The position numbers and the translations under genes were made by a program. Under the pieces are notes generated by a model. It did no database searches. It was given only the letters and a program-made list of their open reading frames with translations, and was not told the DNA's origin. From Candidatus Aenigmatarchaeota archaeon (GTDB lineage Archaea > Aenigmatarchaeota > Aenigmatarchaeia > Aenigmatarchaeales > Aenigmatarchaeaceae): a DNA stretch of 18,008 bases. The stretch lies in contig JAAOXY010000022.1 of assembly GCA_018221065.1 (NCBI GenBank), positions 1 to 18,008 of the forward strand, in the 5' to 3' direction. Positions 8,472 through 15,511 of this stretch are shown in pieces. Position 1 is the first letter of the stretch; each line of letters opens with the position of its first letter.

Positions 8472-9658
8472 TGTATAACAACCTTACTCTTAGTTACTTT
8501 CCAAACTATTATTATTATGATTATTATCAACAACAATATGCCAACATATATCCACATTATTGGTATTGTTACAGACAATGGACCTCTAACAGGTGGTGTT
8601 TGTTTATTCTCATAATTAACAACACAATGTACTATTTGTTCTCCTGGTCCTTTAGGAGTATAGAACACTGTAAGTATCTCTTCAGTTGCAACAGCTACTT
8701 CTCTCTGATCACTTTCAACAAACTCTAGTAATCTTTCATCTTCAGAATAAATCTCACATCTTAACTTAGAAACAAGTGATTCTTCTCCTACATTTCTAAA
8801 TGTACCATCTATTTTGACTACTTCACCAAGTTCTACTTCTTCAGGATAATCTATTCCTTTCAAATTTCCAAGTATAGTCAATGCACCTGGTTCTAAAATC
8901 TCAAAGAATCGGTCCCTAGTGTATATCATCTGATCTTCTAAATAAGCATCTACTTTCAATAAATATTCGCCTTGCGGAATACATCTAAATTGAGCTAATT
9001 CATACGGTATTCTTACTATATCGGTCCTTATTTGTGTTGGCAAAAGTTCCTCCGCAGTATAATAAAATTCTTTTACTACTGATCTATCTGCTACATTTAA
9101 TATAGTAGCATGATATCTAGGTGTCAATCTAACATTACCTCTATTGTAAACATTAATACTATATTGTATGATTTTACATTCTTCAGCATTTGAAACAGTA
9201 AATGCTTCTACAGTATAATTAGAAACCTGTTGATCCGTAACTATAACATTAGTAGGTATATCAATACCCCAAGTAAAGAACACTCCAGACTTACCAACAT
9301 TATTTAGAGGAATAGCTGTTATAAATATTGTAGTATGATATTCACCATTTGCAGCATCCAAAGGTGGATTTATTGCAATTTTTACTATTCTAGCTTCATT
9401 TCCTTCCAAAACAAAAACATTTTCACCCACTACATTTATCCATTCAGCAATTTCACCTTCTGGTCCAATCCGTATTTCAGCAGGATCGACATCTATGTTC
9501 TTTATAACAAAAAATTGCTCAGCATAACCACCTCTTAAAAGATTATCAAAATCAACAGTAGCCGGACTTGCTGACAATCCAGCAAAAACTATACTAGAAA
9601 ACATAATAGAAATAACCATAAATGATAAACAAAATGCAAATATATTATTATTCGCCAT
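8468..9658 (-). CDS. Membrane-anchored multi-Ig-like surface protein
   Basis: 396 residues. A signal peptide (about 1-26, ending IVFAG) is followed by beta-sandwich domains. The first, from GLSASPATVDF, has the feel of an archaeal Ig-like fold related to bacterial pilus-chaperone/ASPM-type sandwiches. A later segment around 285-350 (VELGEVVKIDGTFRNVGEES) resembles a CARDB-type adhesion domain. A very hydrophobic helix with a run of seven isoleucines lies near 367-386, and a short basic tail ends the protein. It overlaps the next gene by four bases (GTGA). No good ribosome binding site precedes the ATG at 9658. A surface or secretion-associated scaffold is the best guess; no catalytic motif is seen. 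Confidence 0.85.
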   Translation of the reverse strand: MANNNIFAFCLSFMVISIMFSSIVFAGLSASPATVDFDNLLRGGYAEQFFVIKNIDVDPAEIRIGPEGEIAEWINVVGENVFVLEGNEARIVKIAINPPLDAANGEYHTTIFITAIPLNNVGKSGVFFTWGIDIPTNVIVTDQQVSNYTVEAFTVSNAEECKIIQYSINVYNRGNVRLTPRYHATILNVADRSVVKEFYYTAEELLPTQIRTDIVRIPYELAQFRCIPQGEYLLKVDAYLEDQMIYTRDRFFEILEPGALTILGNLKGIDYPEEVELGEVVKIDGTFRNVGEESLVSKLRCEIYSEDERLLEFVESDQREVAVATEEILTVFYTPKGPGEQIVHCVVNYENKQTPPVRGPLSVTIPIMWIYVGILLLIIIIIIIVWKVTKSKVVIQ

Positions 9659-9680
9659 AAAAATATAACCTATAACTATT

Positions 9681-9688
9681 ACTTAAAG
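9681..9688 (-). promoter_or_regulatory. Candidate TATA box for the 396/194-residue gene pair
   Basis: The minus strand reads CTTTAAGT, centred about 26 bases before the ATG at 9658. That spacing and the lack of a ribosome binding site would fit a leaderless mRNA. It lies just beyond the upstream terminator. Weak motif evidence. Confidence 0.3.
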
Positions 9689-9689
9689 T

Positions 9690-9731
9690 TTATTAAAAAA
9701 AAGAAATAAAGCATCTGGGCAAAACCCAGAT
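9690..9731 (-). terminator. Hairpin plus U-tract terminator of the surface glycoprotein gene
   Basis: ATCTGGG (9713-9719) pairs perfectly with CCCAGAT (9725-9731) around a five-base loop. On the minus strand the stem is followed by TTTATTTC and then eight T residues (9702-9695). It lies just after the stop of the 313-residue gene. This is a bacterial-looking intrinsic terminator and would isolate a strongly expressed transcript. Confidence 0.75.
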
Positions 9732-9742
9732 ATTCGAAAGTT

Positions 9743-10684
9743 CTATTGATCCATTATTGCAGCTACTCTAACAGTTGCATCACAAGTCTGACTACCAACA
9801 GTTCCAATAGGTATTCCCATTCCCCAATATAATGTTCCTGAAGCTGTACTTGGAGTTGCGGCTACATTTTGCGGTTCTAAAAGATCAAATGTAGATAATG
9901 CTGTTGCTGTTGTTGTCAAATTTGTACCAGAACCGTATGCTGTTGCGGCAGATGTGTCATATACTAAATTTCCTATTAAAATGTTTGGACCTGTTGCACA
10001 TGTAAAATCTGTTGTTCCATTCAAATCCAAATCAATTTTTATATTTCCACCGTTATCAACACCCATACTGACATTTGTCAAAGTTGTATCTGCTCCTGGA
10101 GCTATATTACCCAAGAAGATAAACTCATCTGTCAAATTCAAAGCATTCAAATTTGCTACAGTTATATTGTCTGTATTATTGTCTGTAAGAGATCCGGAAT
10201 CTGATACATTTATCCAACCTGTCCATGTTACATTGTTGGCTGAATAGTATACATCAAAACTACACTCAACAGTTTGATTTGTCAATGATGAACAAGCTCC
10301 TGTAAATTCACAAGATGCATTATTGTAACAGTCACTGTGGTTATTTGCACCACATGGTTGACTCTCAATTTCTGCATCATAGAACTCACCTTGAGATGAG
10401 CCACCTACTGTTCCATTATAGTCCTGACATCCTTCTGAATCATATACAGTTGCATTACAAACTACTGTAGATGTTGCAAATGCGTTTAAATCCACATCTG
10501 TTGTGTCGTCAGCATCGTAACAAGTTACAGTCCTTACAATTGGATCTGCTGAACCTGTTGTTGCATTAAACGTTCTAGTCATACTTGATGCCATACCTGT
10601 TACCACTACACTGCCATTATAAGCAAGTGTAATTGCTAGCACTGCTAAAACCAATACCAAAACCGGTGTCATATATTTACTCAT
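9743..10684 (-). CDS. Secreted Cys-rich, sequon-rich surface protein
   Basis: 313 residues. The N-terminus is MSKY followed by a hydrophobic stretch (about 5-22), then SVVVTGMASS and an entirely extracellular body. I count ten Cys and fifteen N-x-S/T sequons, so a disulfide-bonded, N-glycosylated protein is expected. The C-terminal half (LGNIAPGADTTLTNVSM ... LYWGMGIPIGT ... TVRVAA) resembles the beta-sandwich domain of many secreted DPANN proteins, as I recall them. The ribosome binding site AGGAGGA is the best in the window, and a terminator follows, both pointing to high expression. It forms a two-gene unit with the 75-residue protein. Candidates are an S-layer-like coat subunit or a pilus-like subunit; there is no clear class III pilin signal. 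Confidence 0.85.
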   Translation of the reverse strand: MSKYMTPVLVLVLAVLAITLAYNGSVVVTGMASSMTRTFNATTGSADPIVRTVTCYDADDTTDVDLNAFATSTVVCNATVYDSEGCQDYNGTVGGSSQGEFYDAEIESQPCGANNHSDCYNNASCEFTGACSSLTNQTVECSFDVYYSANNVTWTGWINVSDSGSLTDNNTDNITVANLNALNLTDEFIFLGNIAPGADTTLTNVSMGVDNGGNIKIDLDLNGTTDFTCATGPNILIGNLVYDTSAATAYGSGTNLTTTATALSTFDLLEPQNVAATPSTASGTLYWGMGIPIGTVGSQTCDATVRVAAIMDQ

Positions 10685-10694
10685 TTTTTCTCAT

Positions 10695-10701
10695 TCCTCC
10701 T
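10695..10701 (-). promoter_or_regulatory. Strong ribosome binding site of the 313-residue protein
   Basis: The minus strand reads AGGAGGA, ten bases before the ATG at 10684, overlapping the TAG stop of the 75-residue gene (10700-10702). Most other genes here carry a GGTGA-type site. The overlap suggests translational coupling. Confidence 0.7.
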
Positions 10702-10927
10702 AAGCTGCTACATTAACTGTAGCTATTGTTGTTACTGGTGTTGGTGGTATTCTTACGGAAGCGATTGCTCCACTCCTTAGTATTATTGGTAATTTTGGAG
10801 CGTCTTCCTGTGCCACTACTTCTACTGGTATAGGCATTAATTCAACTGCTATCAAAAGCAGTGAGAATATTGCTATTGCTGCTAATAGATAAACGTCTGT
10901 TTTTTCCATCTTATTATTCCTAGCCAT
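10700..10927 (-). CDS. Small single-helix membrane protein, partner of the surface protein
   Basis: 75 residues: a short charged N-terminus (MARNNKMEKTD), one membrane helix at about 12-30 (VYLLAAIAIFSLLLIAVEL), then a 45-residue probably extracellular segment rich in Pro, Val and Ala, ending TTIATVNVAA. The start at 10927 is chosen over the internal Met7 because AGGTGAT (10931-10937) lies at good spacing. The gene is first in a two-gene unit with the 313-residue protein, 15 bases apart, behind a good TATA box. Its end resembles the TVRVAA strand near the end of the neighbour, so it may help assemble or anchor that protein. No family recognised. Confidence 0.75.
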   Translation of the reverse strand: MARNNKMEKTDVYLLAAIAIFSLLLIAVELMPIPVEVVAQEDAPKLPIILRSGAIASVRIPPTPVTTIATVNVAA

Positions 10928-10962
10928 TCTATCACCTATCTGTAAAATTATTCTATTGCGAG

Positions 10963-10972
10963 ATATTTAAAG
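10963..10972 (-). promoter_or_regulatory. TATA box of the small membrane protein/surface protein unit
   Basis: The minus strand reads CTTTAAATAT, about 40 bases before the ATG at 10927, leaving room for a short leader with its AGGTGAT site. The same ten bases occur as the plus-strand psmB promoter core. The rest of the 10928-11081 gap holds the two promoters and leaders only. Confidence 0.6.
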
Positions 10973-11003
10973 ATTATTTAACGAATAATTACGAAATTCA
11001 AAA

Positions 11004-11019
11004 GCGAAACCTTTAAATA
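11004..11019 (+). promoter_or_regulatory. BRE/TATA promoter of psmB
   Basis: GCGAAA (11004-11009), a BRE-like element, directly precedes TTTAAATA (11012-11019). Transcription should begin near 11040-11045, leaving a leader of about 40 bases with GGTGA at 11073-11077. Confidence 0.7.
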
Positions 11020-11081
11020 TGATTTTTAATGTAAAAGAGATATAGAATTACAGAAATTAGAAACAAATTCTTGGTGAATTC

Positions 11082-11699
11082 ATGACTGATAAAACATTAA
11101 AAACTGGAACAACAACTGTTGGTTTAATATGCAAAGATGCTGTTATCATAGCCGCAGAGAAAAAAGCCACAATGGGCTATCTTGTTGAAAGTAAAGAAGC
11201 ACAAAAAGTTCATAAACTAGATGATCACATCGGATTAACAATAGCTGGTTCTGTTGGAGATGCTCAAGCAATTGTCAGAATACTAAAAGCTCAGTTTAAA
11301 TTATACAAATTAGAAAGAGGACCAATAACAGTAAGAGCTGCAGCAAATTTATTATCAAATATATTACATGGGTCAAAATATTTCCCATATCTAAACATGT
11401 TCCTACTTGCAGGTTATGACAAATCAGGAGCTCATATTTATTCTATTGACCCAGTCGGTGGTTATAGTGATAAAGACAAATTCTATTCAACAGGTTCTGG
11501 TTCCCCATTCGTATATGGTGTTCTAGAAGCTGACTTCAAAGAAGACATGACAACAGACCAAGCAATCGCATTGGCATTAAAAGCAATAAAAGCTGCTGTT
11601 GGAAGAGACATAGCATCTGGTGGAAACGGCTTTATGGTTGCAGTTATGGATTCAAACGGTTATAGAGAATTAACAAATAAAGAAATTGAAAAGTACTAG
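11082..11699 (+). CDS. psmB: Proteasome subunit beta
   Basis: 205 residues. The catalytic subunit of the archaeal 20S proteasome, a cytoplasmic N-terminal nucleophile threonine protease. A nine-residue propeptide (MTDKTLKTG) precedes Thr10 in the GTTTVG motif, so self-cleavage exposes Thr1. In mature numbering Lys33 (K42) is present, position 17 is Glu (E26) in place of the usual Asp, and the D-x-x-S-G-G motif (176-181) completes the site. A D-to-E change here is also known in some other archaeal beta subunits, as I recall, so activity is expected. GGTGA lies four bases before the ATG. The alpha subunit is not in the window. fttA follows after 24 bases and is probably cotranscribed. Confidence 0.97.
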   Translation: MTDKTLKTGTTTVGLICKDAVIIAAEKKATMGYLVESKEAQKVHKLDDHIGLTIAGSVGDAQAIVRILKAQFKLYKLERGPITVRAAANLLSNILHGSKYFPYLNMFLLAGYDKSGAHIYSIDPVGGYSDKDKFYSTGSGSPFVYGVLEADFKEDMTTDQAIALALKAIKAAVGRDIASGGNGFMVAVMDSNGYRELTNKEIEKY

Positions 11700-11723
11700 A
11701 TATTTCTAGGATTTGGTTTTAAG

Positions 11724-13604
11724 ATGGTAGAAGAAAAAACTACAGAACTATTTGAAAGAGTTAAAAATAATTTACCTAGTGATGCAAATATAAGTGACAT
11801 AAGATTCGAAGGTTCAGAAATTGTATTATACACAAAGAATTCTGATTTCTTCATAAAAGGAACAGACACAATAAAAAAACTTGTTGGCACATTCAAAAAA
11901 AGAATAATTCTAAGGCCAGATCCTTCTATTTGTAAAGACATGGAACAAACAAAGAAAACAATAAAAAAAATTGTTCCTAAAGAAGCTGGTATAAAAGACA
12001 TAACATACGAACCAGAATTTGGAAAAGTAGTAATAGAAGCTGATAAACCTGGTCTTGTAATAGGTAAAAGAGGGGAAACTCTAAATAAAATAAAAGCAGA
12101 AACTCTATGGTTACCTTCCATAACAAGAGCACCAGCAATCCCATCAGAAACAATAAAAATTCTCCGTGGATTAATTCATAAAGATTCTAAATTTAGAAAA
12201 GAATTCTTACACAAAGTAGGAAAGAATATACACAGTGGTTGGAAAAAAACAGATTGGATAAGAATGACAGCTCTCGGAGGATTCAGAGAAGTAGGAAGAT
12301 CGTGTATCTTAATCCAAACACCTGAATCAAGAGTATTGCTAGATTGTGGATTGAAACCTGGTTCAAATGAATTTCCATATCTTACTGTTCCTGAATTTGA
12401 CATTAACGAATTAGATGCAATAGTAATAGCACACGCACATATGGATCACGCAGGCATTGCTCCATTTTTATTTGAACACGGTTACGATGGTCCTTTATAC
12501 TGTACATACCCAACAAGAGATCAAATGGTTTTACTTTGTATGGATTATGTTCAACTTATGCAAAAAGAAGGAAAGACAGCTCCTTATTCAACAAAAGGAA
12601 TAAAAGAAGCAGTACGTCATACAATATGTTTAGAATACGGAGAAGTTTCTGACATAACTCCTGACATAAGATTAACTTTACTTAATTCTGGTCACATTTT
12701 AGGAAGTGCAATGGCTCATTTACATATTGGTGAAGGATTACATAACGTACTTTATACTTCTGATATGAAATTCGATAAAACAGCTTTGTACGAACCAACT
12801 TCCTTAAACTTCTCACGAGCAGAAACAATTATTATAGAAAGTACTTACGGTTCTTCTTCTGATATATTGCCTAAAAGATCTGAAGCAGAAGCAAAATTAG
12901 TTCAAGTTTGTAAAGATACAATGAAGAAAAAAGGAAAAGTGTTAATTCCTTCTTTTGCAATAGAAAGATCACAAGATGTTATGGTAATTTTAGAAAGAGC
13001 TGGTTTCAAAAATACTATTTATTTAGATGGAATGGTATGGGATGCAACTGCAATCACATCAACTTACCCAGAATATCTTAACAGAGATTTACAAAAATTA
13101 ATTTTACAACAAGGACATAATCCATTCACTTCTAAGATTTTCAAAAGAATAGGTTCAATGGAAGAACGTAAAAAAGTATTAGAATCAAAAGAACCTTGTG
13201 TAATAGTTGCAACCTCCGGTATGTTAGTAGGCGGTCCATCTGTATGGTGGCTACACCAATTGGCTGAAGAAAAGAAAAATTCTATTGTATTCATCGGATG
13301 GCAAGGTGAAGGTACAATGGGTAGAAGAATACAAAGAGGTTGGAAAGAATTACCAGTTGAAGAAAAAGGAAGAACACGAATGGTTCCTGTTAATCTTGGT
13401 GTTCACACTGTTGATGGATTATCAGGTCACTCTGACATCAATCAATTACAAAATTATGTTGCTAGACTAAAACAAATACCAGAAAGAGTTATTGTAAACC
13501 ACGGTGAATCCAATAAGTGTACAGAACTTGCTAGAACTCTTCACAAATTATTAAGATGTGAAACTTTGGCTCCGAAAAACTTGGAAACAATAAGACTGAA
13601 ATAA
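11724..13604 (+). CDS. fttA: Archaeal CPSF-type ribonuclease and transcription termination factor FttA (aCPSF1)
   Basis: 626 residues, a normal length for the family. The N-terminal part (about 1-145) is a pair of KH-like RNA-binding domains, with IGKRGE at 113-118 carrying the KH loop. A metallo-beta-lactamase domain follows: HAHMDH at 237-242 (H237, H239, D241, H242), H324 in SGHILGS and D347 in TSDMKFD are the expected zinc ligands. The beta-CASP part includes IIESTYGS and ends with GHSD (H569) and NHGE (H593). The enzyme cuts RNA and ends transcription at U-rich sites with RNA polymerase. All core ligands are present. No strong ribosome binding site is seen, so translation may depend on psmB. 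Its TAA touches the convergent gene's stop at 13605. Confidence 0.97.
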   Translation: MVEEKTTELFERVKNNLPSDANISDIRFEGSEIVLYTKNSDFFIKGTDTIKKLVGTFKKRIILRPDPSICKDMEQTKKTIKKIVPKEAGIKDITYEPEFGKVVIEADKPGLVIGKRGETLNKIKAETLWLPSITRAPAIPSETIKILRGLIHKDSKFRKEFLHKVGKNIHSGWKKTDWIRMTALGGFREVGRSCILIQTPESRVLLDCGLKPGSNEFPYLTVPEFDINELDAIVIAHAHMDHAGIAPFLFEHGYDGPLYCTYPTRDQMVLLCMDYVQLMQKEGKTAPYSTKGIKEAVRHTICLEYGEVSDITPDIRLTLLNSGHILGSAMAHLHIGEGLHNVLYTSDMKFDKTALYEPTSLNFSRAETIIIESTYGSSSDILPKRSEAEAKLVQVCKDTMKKKGKVLIPSFAIERSQDVMVILERAGFKNTIYLDGMVWDATAITSTYPEYLNRDLQKLILQQGHNPFTSKIFKRIGSMEERKKVLESKEPCVIVATSGMLVGGPSVWWLHQLAEEKKNSIVFIGWQGEGTMGRRIQRGWKELPVEEKGRTRMVPVNLGVHTVDGLSGHSDINQLQNYVARLKQIPERVIVNHGESNKCTELARTLHKLLRCETLAPKNLETIRLK

Positions 13605-14174
13605 TCAGTACAATATTCCAACTACTTTTGCTTCTATATCTTCTAATCTAAATCTCTGACCATCTTGAACATAATTATTGTCACCTTGTGTCACAACATA
13701 TTGACCAAGATTATCATATGAAATTTCTATTATTCTATGAGCTATGTCCTTTCCAGTAGAATCAGAAATTATTGCAATATCCCCAACAGCTAAATCAGAA
13801 ACATTTCGTATTTCTTTAACCAATACATAACCCCCACTAACGAGGTTTGGCCACATTGAACCTGTAGGACTTATTTTCTTAACTTCAACCTCATCCTCAA
13901 AATACAAATTGCAAGCATACTTTGTCACATTGCCCCCTATAATATAGGCATGAGGTTTGCACTCAGCAGCATAAGTTGTAGCTTCATTACTCTGAAAAGC
14001 CTCGTTTACTAAAGAATAGTCTATTTCTTCACCAACTATCTCAGGTTCATATTCATAGATAACAGCACCAGTTGGACTATTTGTCATAGCTTCATATGGT
14101 CCAATAGCATTAATTACAAAAAGTGTTAGCACTATTCCAAAAAAGAATGCAAAAACGATTTCCATTTTTCCCAT
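13605..14174 (-). CDS. Signal peptidase I-like S26 protease with an unusual ectodomain insert
   Basis: 189 residues. One N-terminal membrane helix (about 5-24) places the rest outside the cell. SPTGSMWPNLVSGGYVLVKE (102-121) is the S26 nucleophile box with Ser106; HRI (His146) and QGDNNYVQDGQ (D165, D171) match the Ser-His-Asp arrangement of archaeal and ER SEC11-type peptidases. Odd points: about 80 residues with two Cys (C72, C88) separate the helix from Ser106, where typical members have only a short link, and the protein ends at ILY without a C-terminal anchor. It could be the general signal peptidase or one dedicated to particular surface proteins. There is no ribosome binding site; a TATA box about 25 bases upstream suggests a leaderless mRNA. 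Confidence 0.85.
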   Translation of the reverse strand: MGKMEIVFAFFFGIVLTLFVINAIGPYEAMTNSPTGAVIYEYEPEIVGEEIDYSLVNEAFQSNEATTYAAECKPHAYIIGGNVTKYACNLYFEDEVEVKKISPTGSMWPNLVSGGYVLVKEIRNVSDLAVGDIAIISDSTGKDIAHRIIEISYDNLGQYVVTQGDNNYVQDGQRFRLEDIEAKVVGILY

Positions 14175-14195
14175 ATAAGAAATTAGAAAGTAATC

Positions 14196-14203
14196 TATTT
14201 AAA
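14196..14203 (-). promoter_or_regulatory. TATA box of the S26 peptidase gene, leaderless spacing
   Basis: The minus strand reads TTTAAATA, centred about 25 bases before the ATG at 14174. Transcription would begin at or next to the start codon, which fits the absence of a ribosome binding site. Confidence 0.5.
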
Positions 14204-14208
14204 CAGCT

Positions 14209-15186
14209 TTACAGCCAAGAAACATCCACTTGGTCTGTTCTCCACTTCTGATTTATCTTTGTTTCAGCTATTTCATGCTTTTCGCCAGCTTTATGAGCTA
14301 ATACTCCATTCCAAGCTATCATAGCACCATTATCACCAGCAAGATCAAATGGAACAGTATAGAATTTAGCACCTCTTTCCTTACACATTATCTCCAACAT
14401 CTCTTGCAATCTCTTATTAGCAGCTACTCCACCTGTTAGAAGTACTTCCTCCTTACCAGTATGTGCAACAGCTCTCTCTGTTACTTCCACCAACATCGCA
14501 AAAGCAACTTCTTGGAAAGAGAAACAAAGATCTTCTTTACTGACCCCATCTTTGAACTTCCTCTTAGCTTCAGAAAGTATTCCAGAAAAACTAAGATCCA
14601 TTCCTTTTACAGTATAAGGCATATTAACCCACTTACCATCTTTAGCTAATTTTTCTACTTTTGGTCCACCAGGATGTACTAAACCAATTTCTCTACCAAA
14701 CTGATCAATTGCATTTCCAATAGCAGTATCCATTGTTTCTCCAAAACATCTATATTTTCCACCAGTAAACGCAATAACTTGCGTATTGCCACCTGAAACA
14801 TAAAGTGTAACAGGATCTTCTGCGCCAGTCTTTTCTTTTCCAATCTCAATATGAGATATACAATGATTTATTCCCAATAATGGCTTCTCATGTTTCAAAG
14901 CTAACGTTCTAGCAACCACAGCTCCTATTCTAAGACAATTAGGAATCCCAGGTCCTTGACTAAAACAGAATAAATCAATATCAGAAATCTTTACCTTTGC
15001 TACATCCAGCGCATCCCTTATAATATAGGGTGAATTATCAATGTGATGTTGTGCAGCTTCCTTAGGATGTATACCACCAACCTTAGGCTGATACATTTTC
15101 TTAACATTAGCCAAAACTTCACCAGTATCGCTTACAATACCAACACCAAAAGTATGGGCTGTTGATTCAATACCTAAACATAACAT
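14209..15186 (-). CDS. kae1: tRNA N6-adenosine threonylcarbamoyltransferase Kae1 (KEOPS subunit)
   Basis: 325 residues. Transfers the threonylcarbamoyl group to A37 of ANN-reading tRNAs as the catalytic subunit of the KEOPS complex. GIESTAHTFGVG opens the ASKHA fold; NHCISH supplies metal ligands H108 and H112, GDNGAMIAW supplies D285, and YVSGGNTQV (129-137) belongs to the nucleotide site. The C-terminus KWRTDQVDVSWL is typical of the archaeal form. Many archaea fuse this gene to the kinase Bud32; here it ends as a stand-alone protein and Bud32 is not in the window. A TATA-like element 23-32 bases upstream and no ribosome binding site suggest an internal leaderless promoter. Confidence 0.97.
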   Translation of the reverse strand: MLCLGIESTAHTFGVGIVSDTGEVLANVKKMYQPKVGGIHPKEAAQHHIDNSPYIIRDALDVAKVKISDIDLFCFSQGPGIPNCLRIGAVVARTLALKHEKPLLGINHCISHIEIGKEKTGAEDPVTLYVSGGNTQVIAFTGGKYRCFGETMDTAIGNAIDQFGREIGLVHPGGPKVEKLAKDGKWVNMPYTVKGMDLSFSGILSEAKRKFKDGVSKEDLCFSFQEVAFAMLVEVTERAVAHTGKEEVLLTGGVAANKRLQEMLEIMCKERGAKFYTVPFDLAGDNGAMIAWNGVLAHKAGEKHEIAETKINQKWRTDQVDVSWL

Positions 15187-15208
15187 AAATAGAAATTGAA
15201 AAGAAACC

Positions 15209-15218
15209 TTAATAAATA
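15209..15218 (-). promoter_or_regulatory. Candidate TATA box of kae1
   Basis: The minus strand reads TATTTATTAA, directly after the eS27 stop and about 27 bases before the kae1 ATG. The spacing fits leaderless transcription. Confidence 0.4.
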
Positions 15219-15467
15219 CTATTCTTTCTTTGGAGTTTCAGGTTTCTTCTGGATTTCGGGCTTTTTCTTAATCTCACTATATCCACATTTACCACAAGTA
15301 ATTCTTCCTTTATGAGCAGCCATTACAACACCTGGTCCACATCTTGGACAAAATCTTCCATCTAACTTTCCATCCTTGTACTTTGTCCACATTTGAGATT
15401 TCTTATGCTTACTCTTACTTGGAGCTTTCTTACCCTTTTTCACATTTCCTTTCTTCTTCTTTCCCAT
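15219..15467 (-). CDS. rps27ae: Small ribosomal subunit protein eS27-type zinc-ribbon protein (archaeal S27ae)
   Basis: 82 residues. A 30S ribosomal protein of the archaeal/eukaryotic type. A zinc ribbon is formed by C40-x2-C43 and C58-x2-C61, with KYKDGKLDGRFCPRCG matching the family. Two additions stand out: a Lys-rich N-terminal extension of about 24 residues and a repetitive tail (IQKKPETPKKE). The tail resembles the Lys/Pro/Glu tail on eS24 nearby. The gene lies between tdk and kae1 in the cluster. A TATA-like AT stretch at 15498-15508 may add an internal promoter. Confidence 0.93.
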   Translation of the reverse strand: MGKKKKGNVKKGKKAPSKSKHKKSQMWTKYKDGKLDGRFCPRCGPGVVMAAHKGRITCGKCGYSEIKKKPEIQKKPETPKKE

Positions 15468-15511
15468 GTAATCACTTCTATTTGATAGACCTATAAACTA
15501 TTTAATAGTTT

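Noticed and set aside
10677..10694. Five-codon leader frame (MRKNE) overlapping the start of the 313-residue gene
   Set aside because: Its ATG touches the ribosome binding site with no spacing, so initiation there is unlikely.
11696..12121. 141-residue minus-strand reading frame
   Set aside because: Antisense to the KH region of fttA, which is clearly the real gene.
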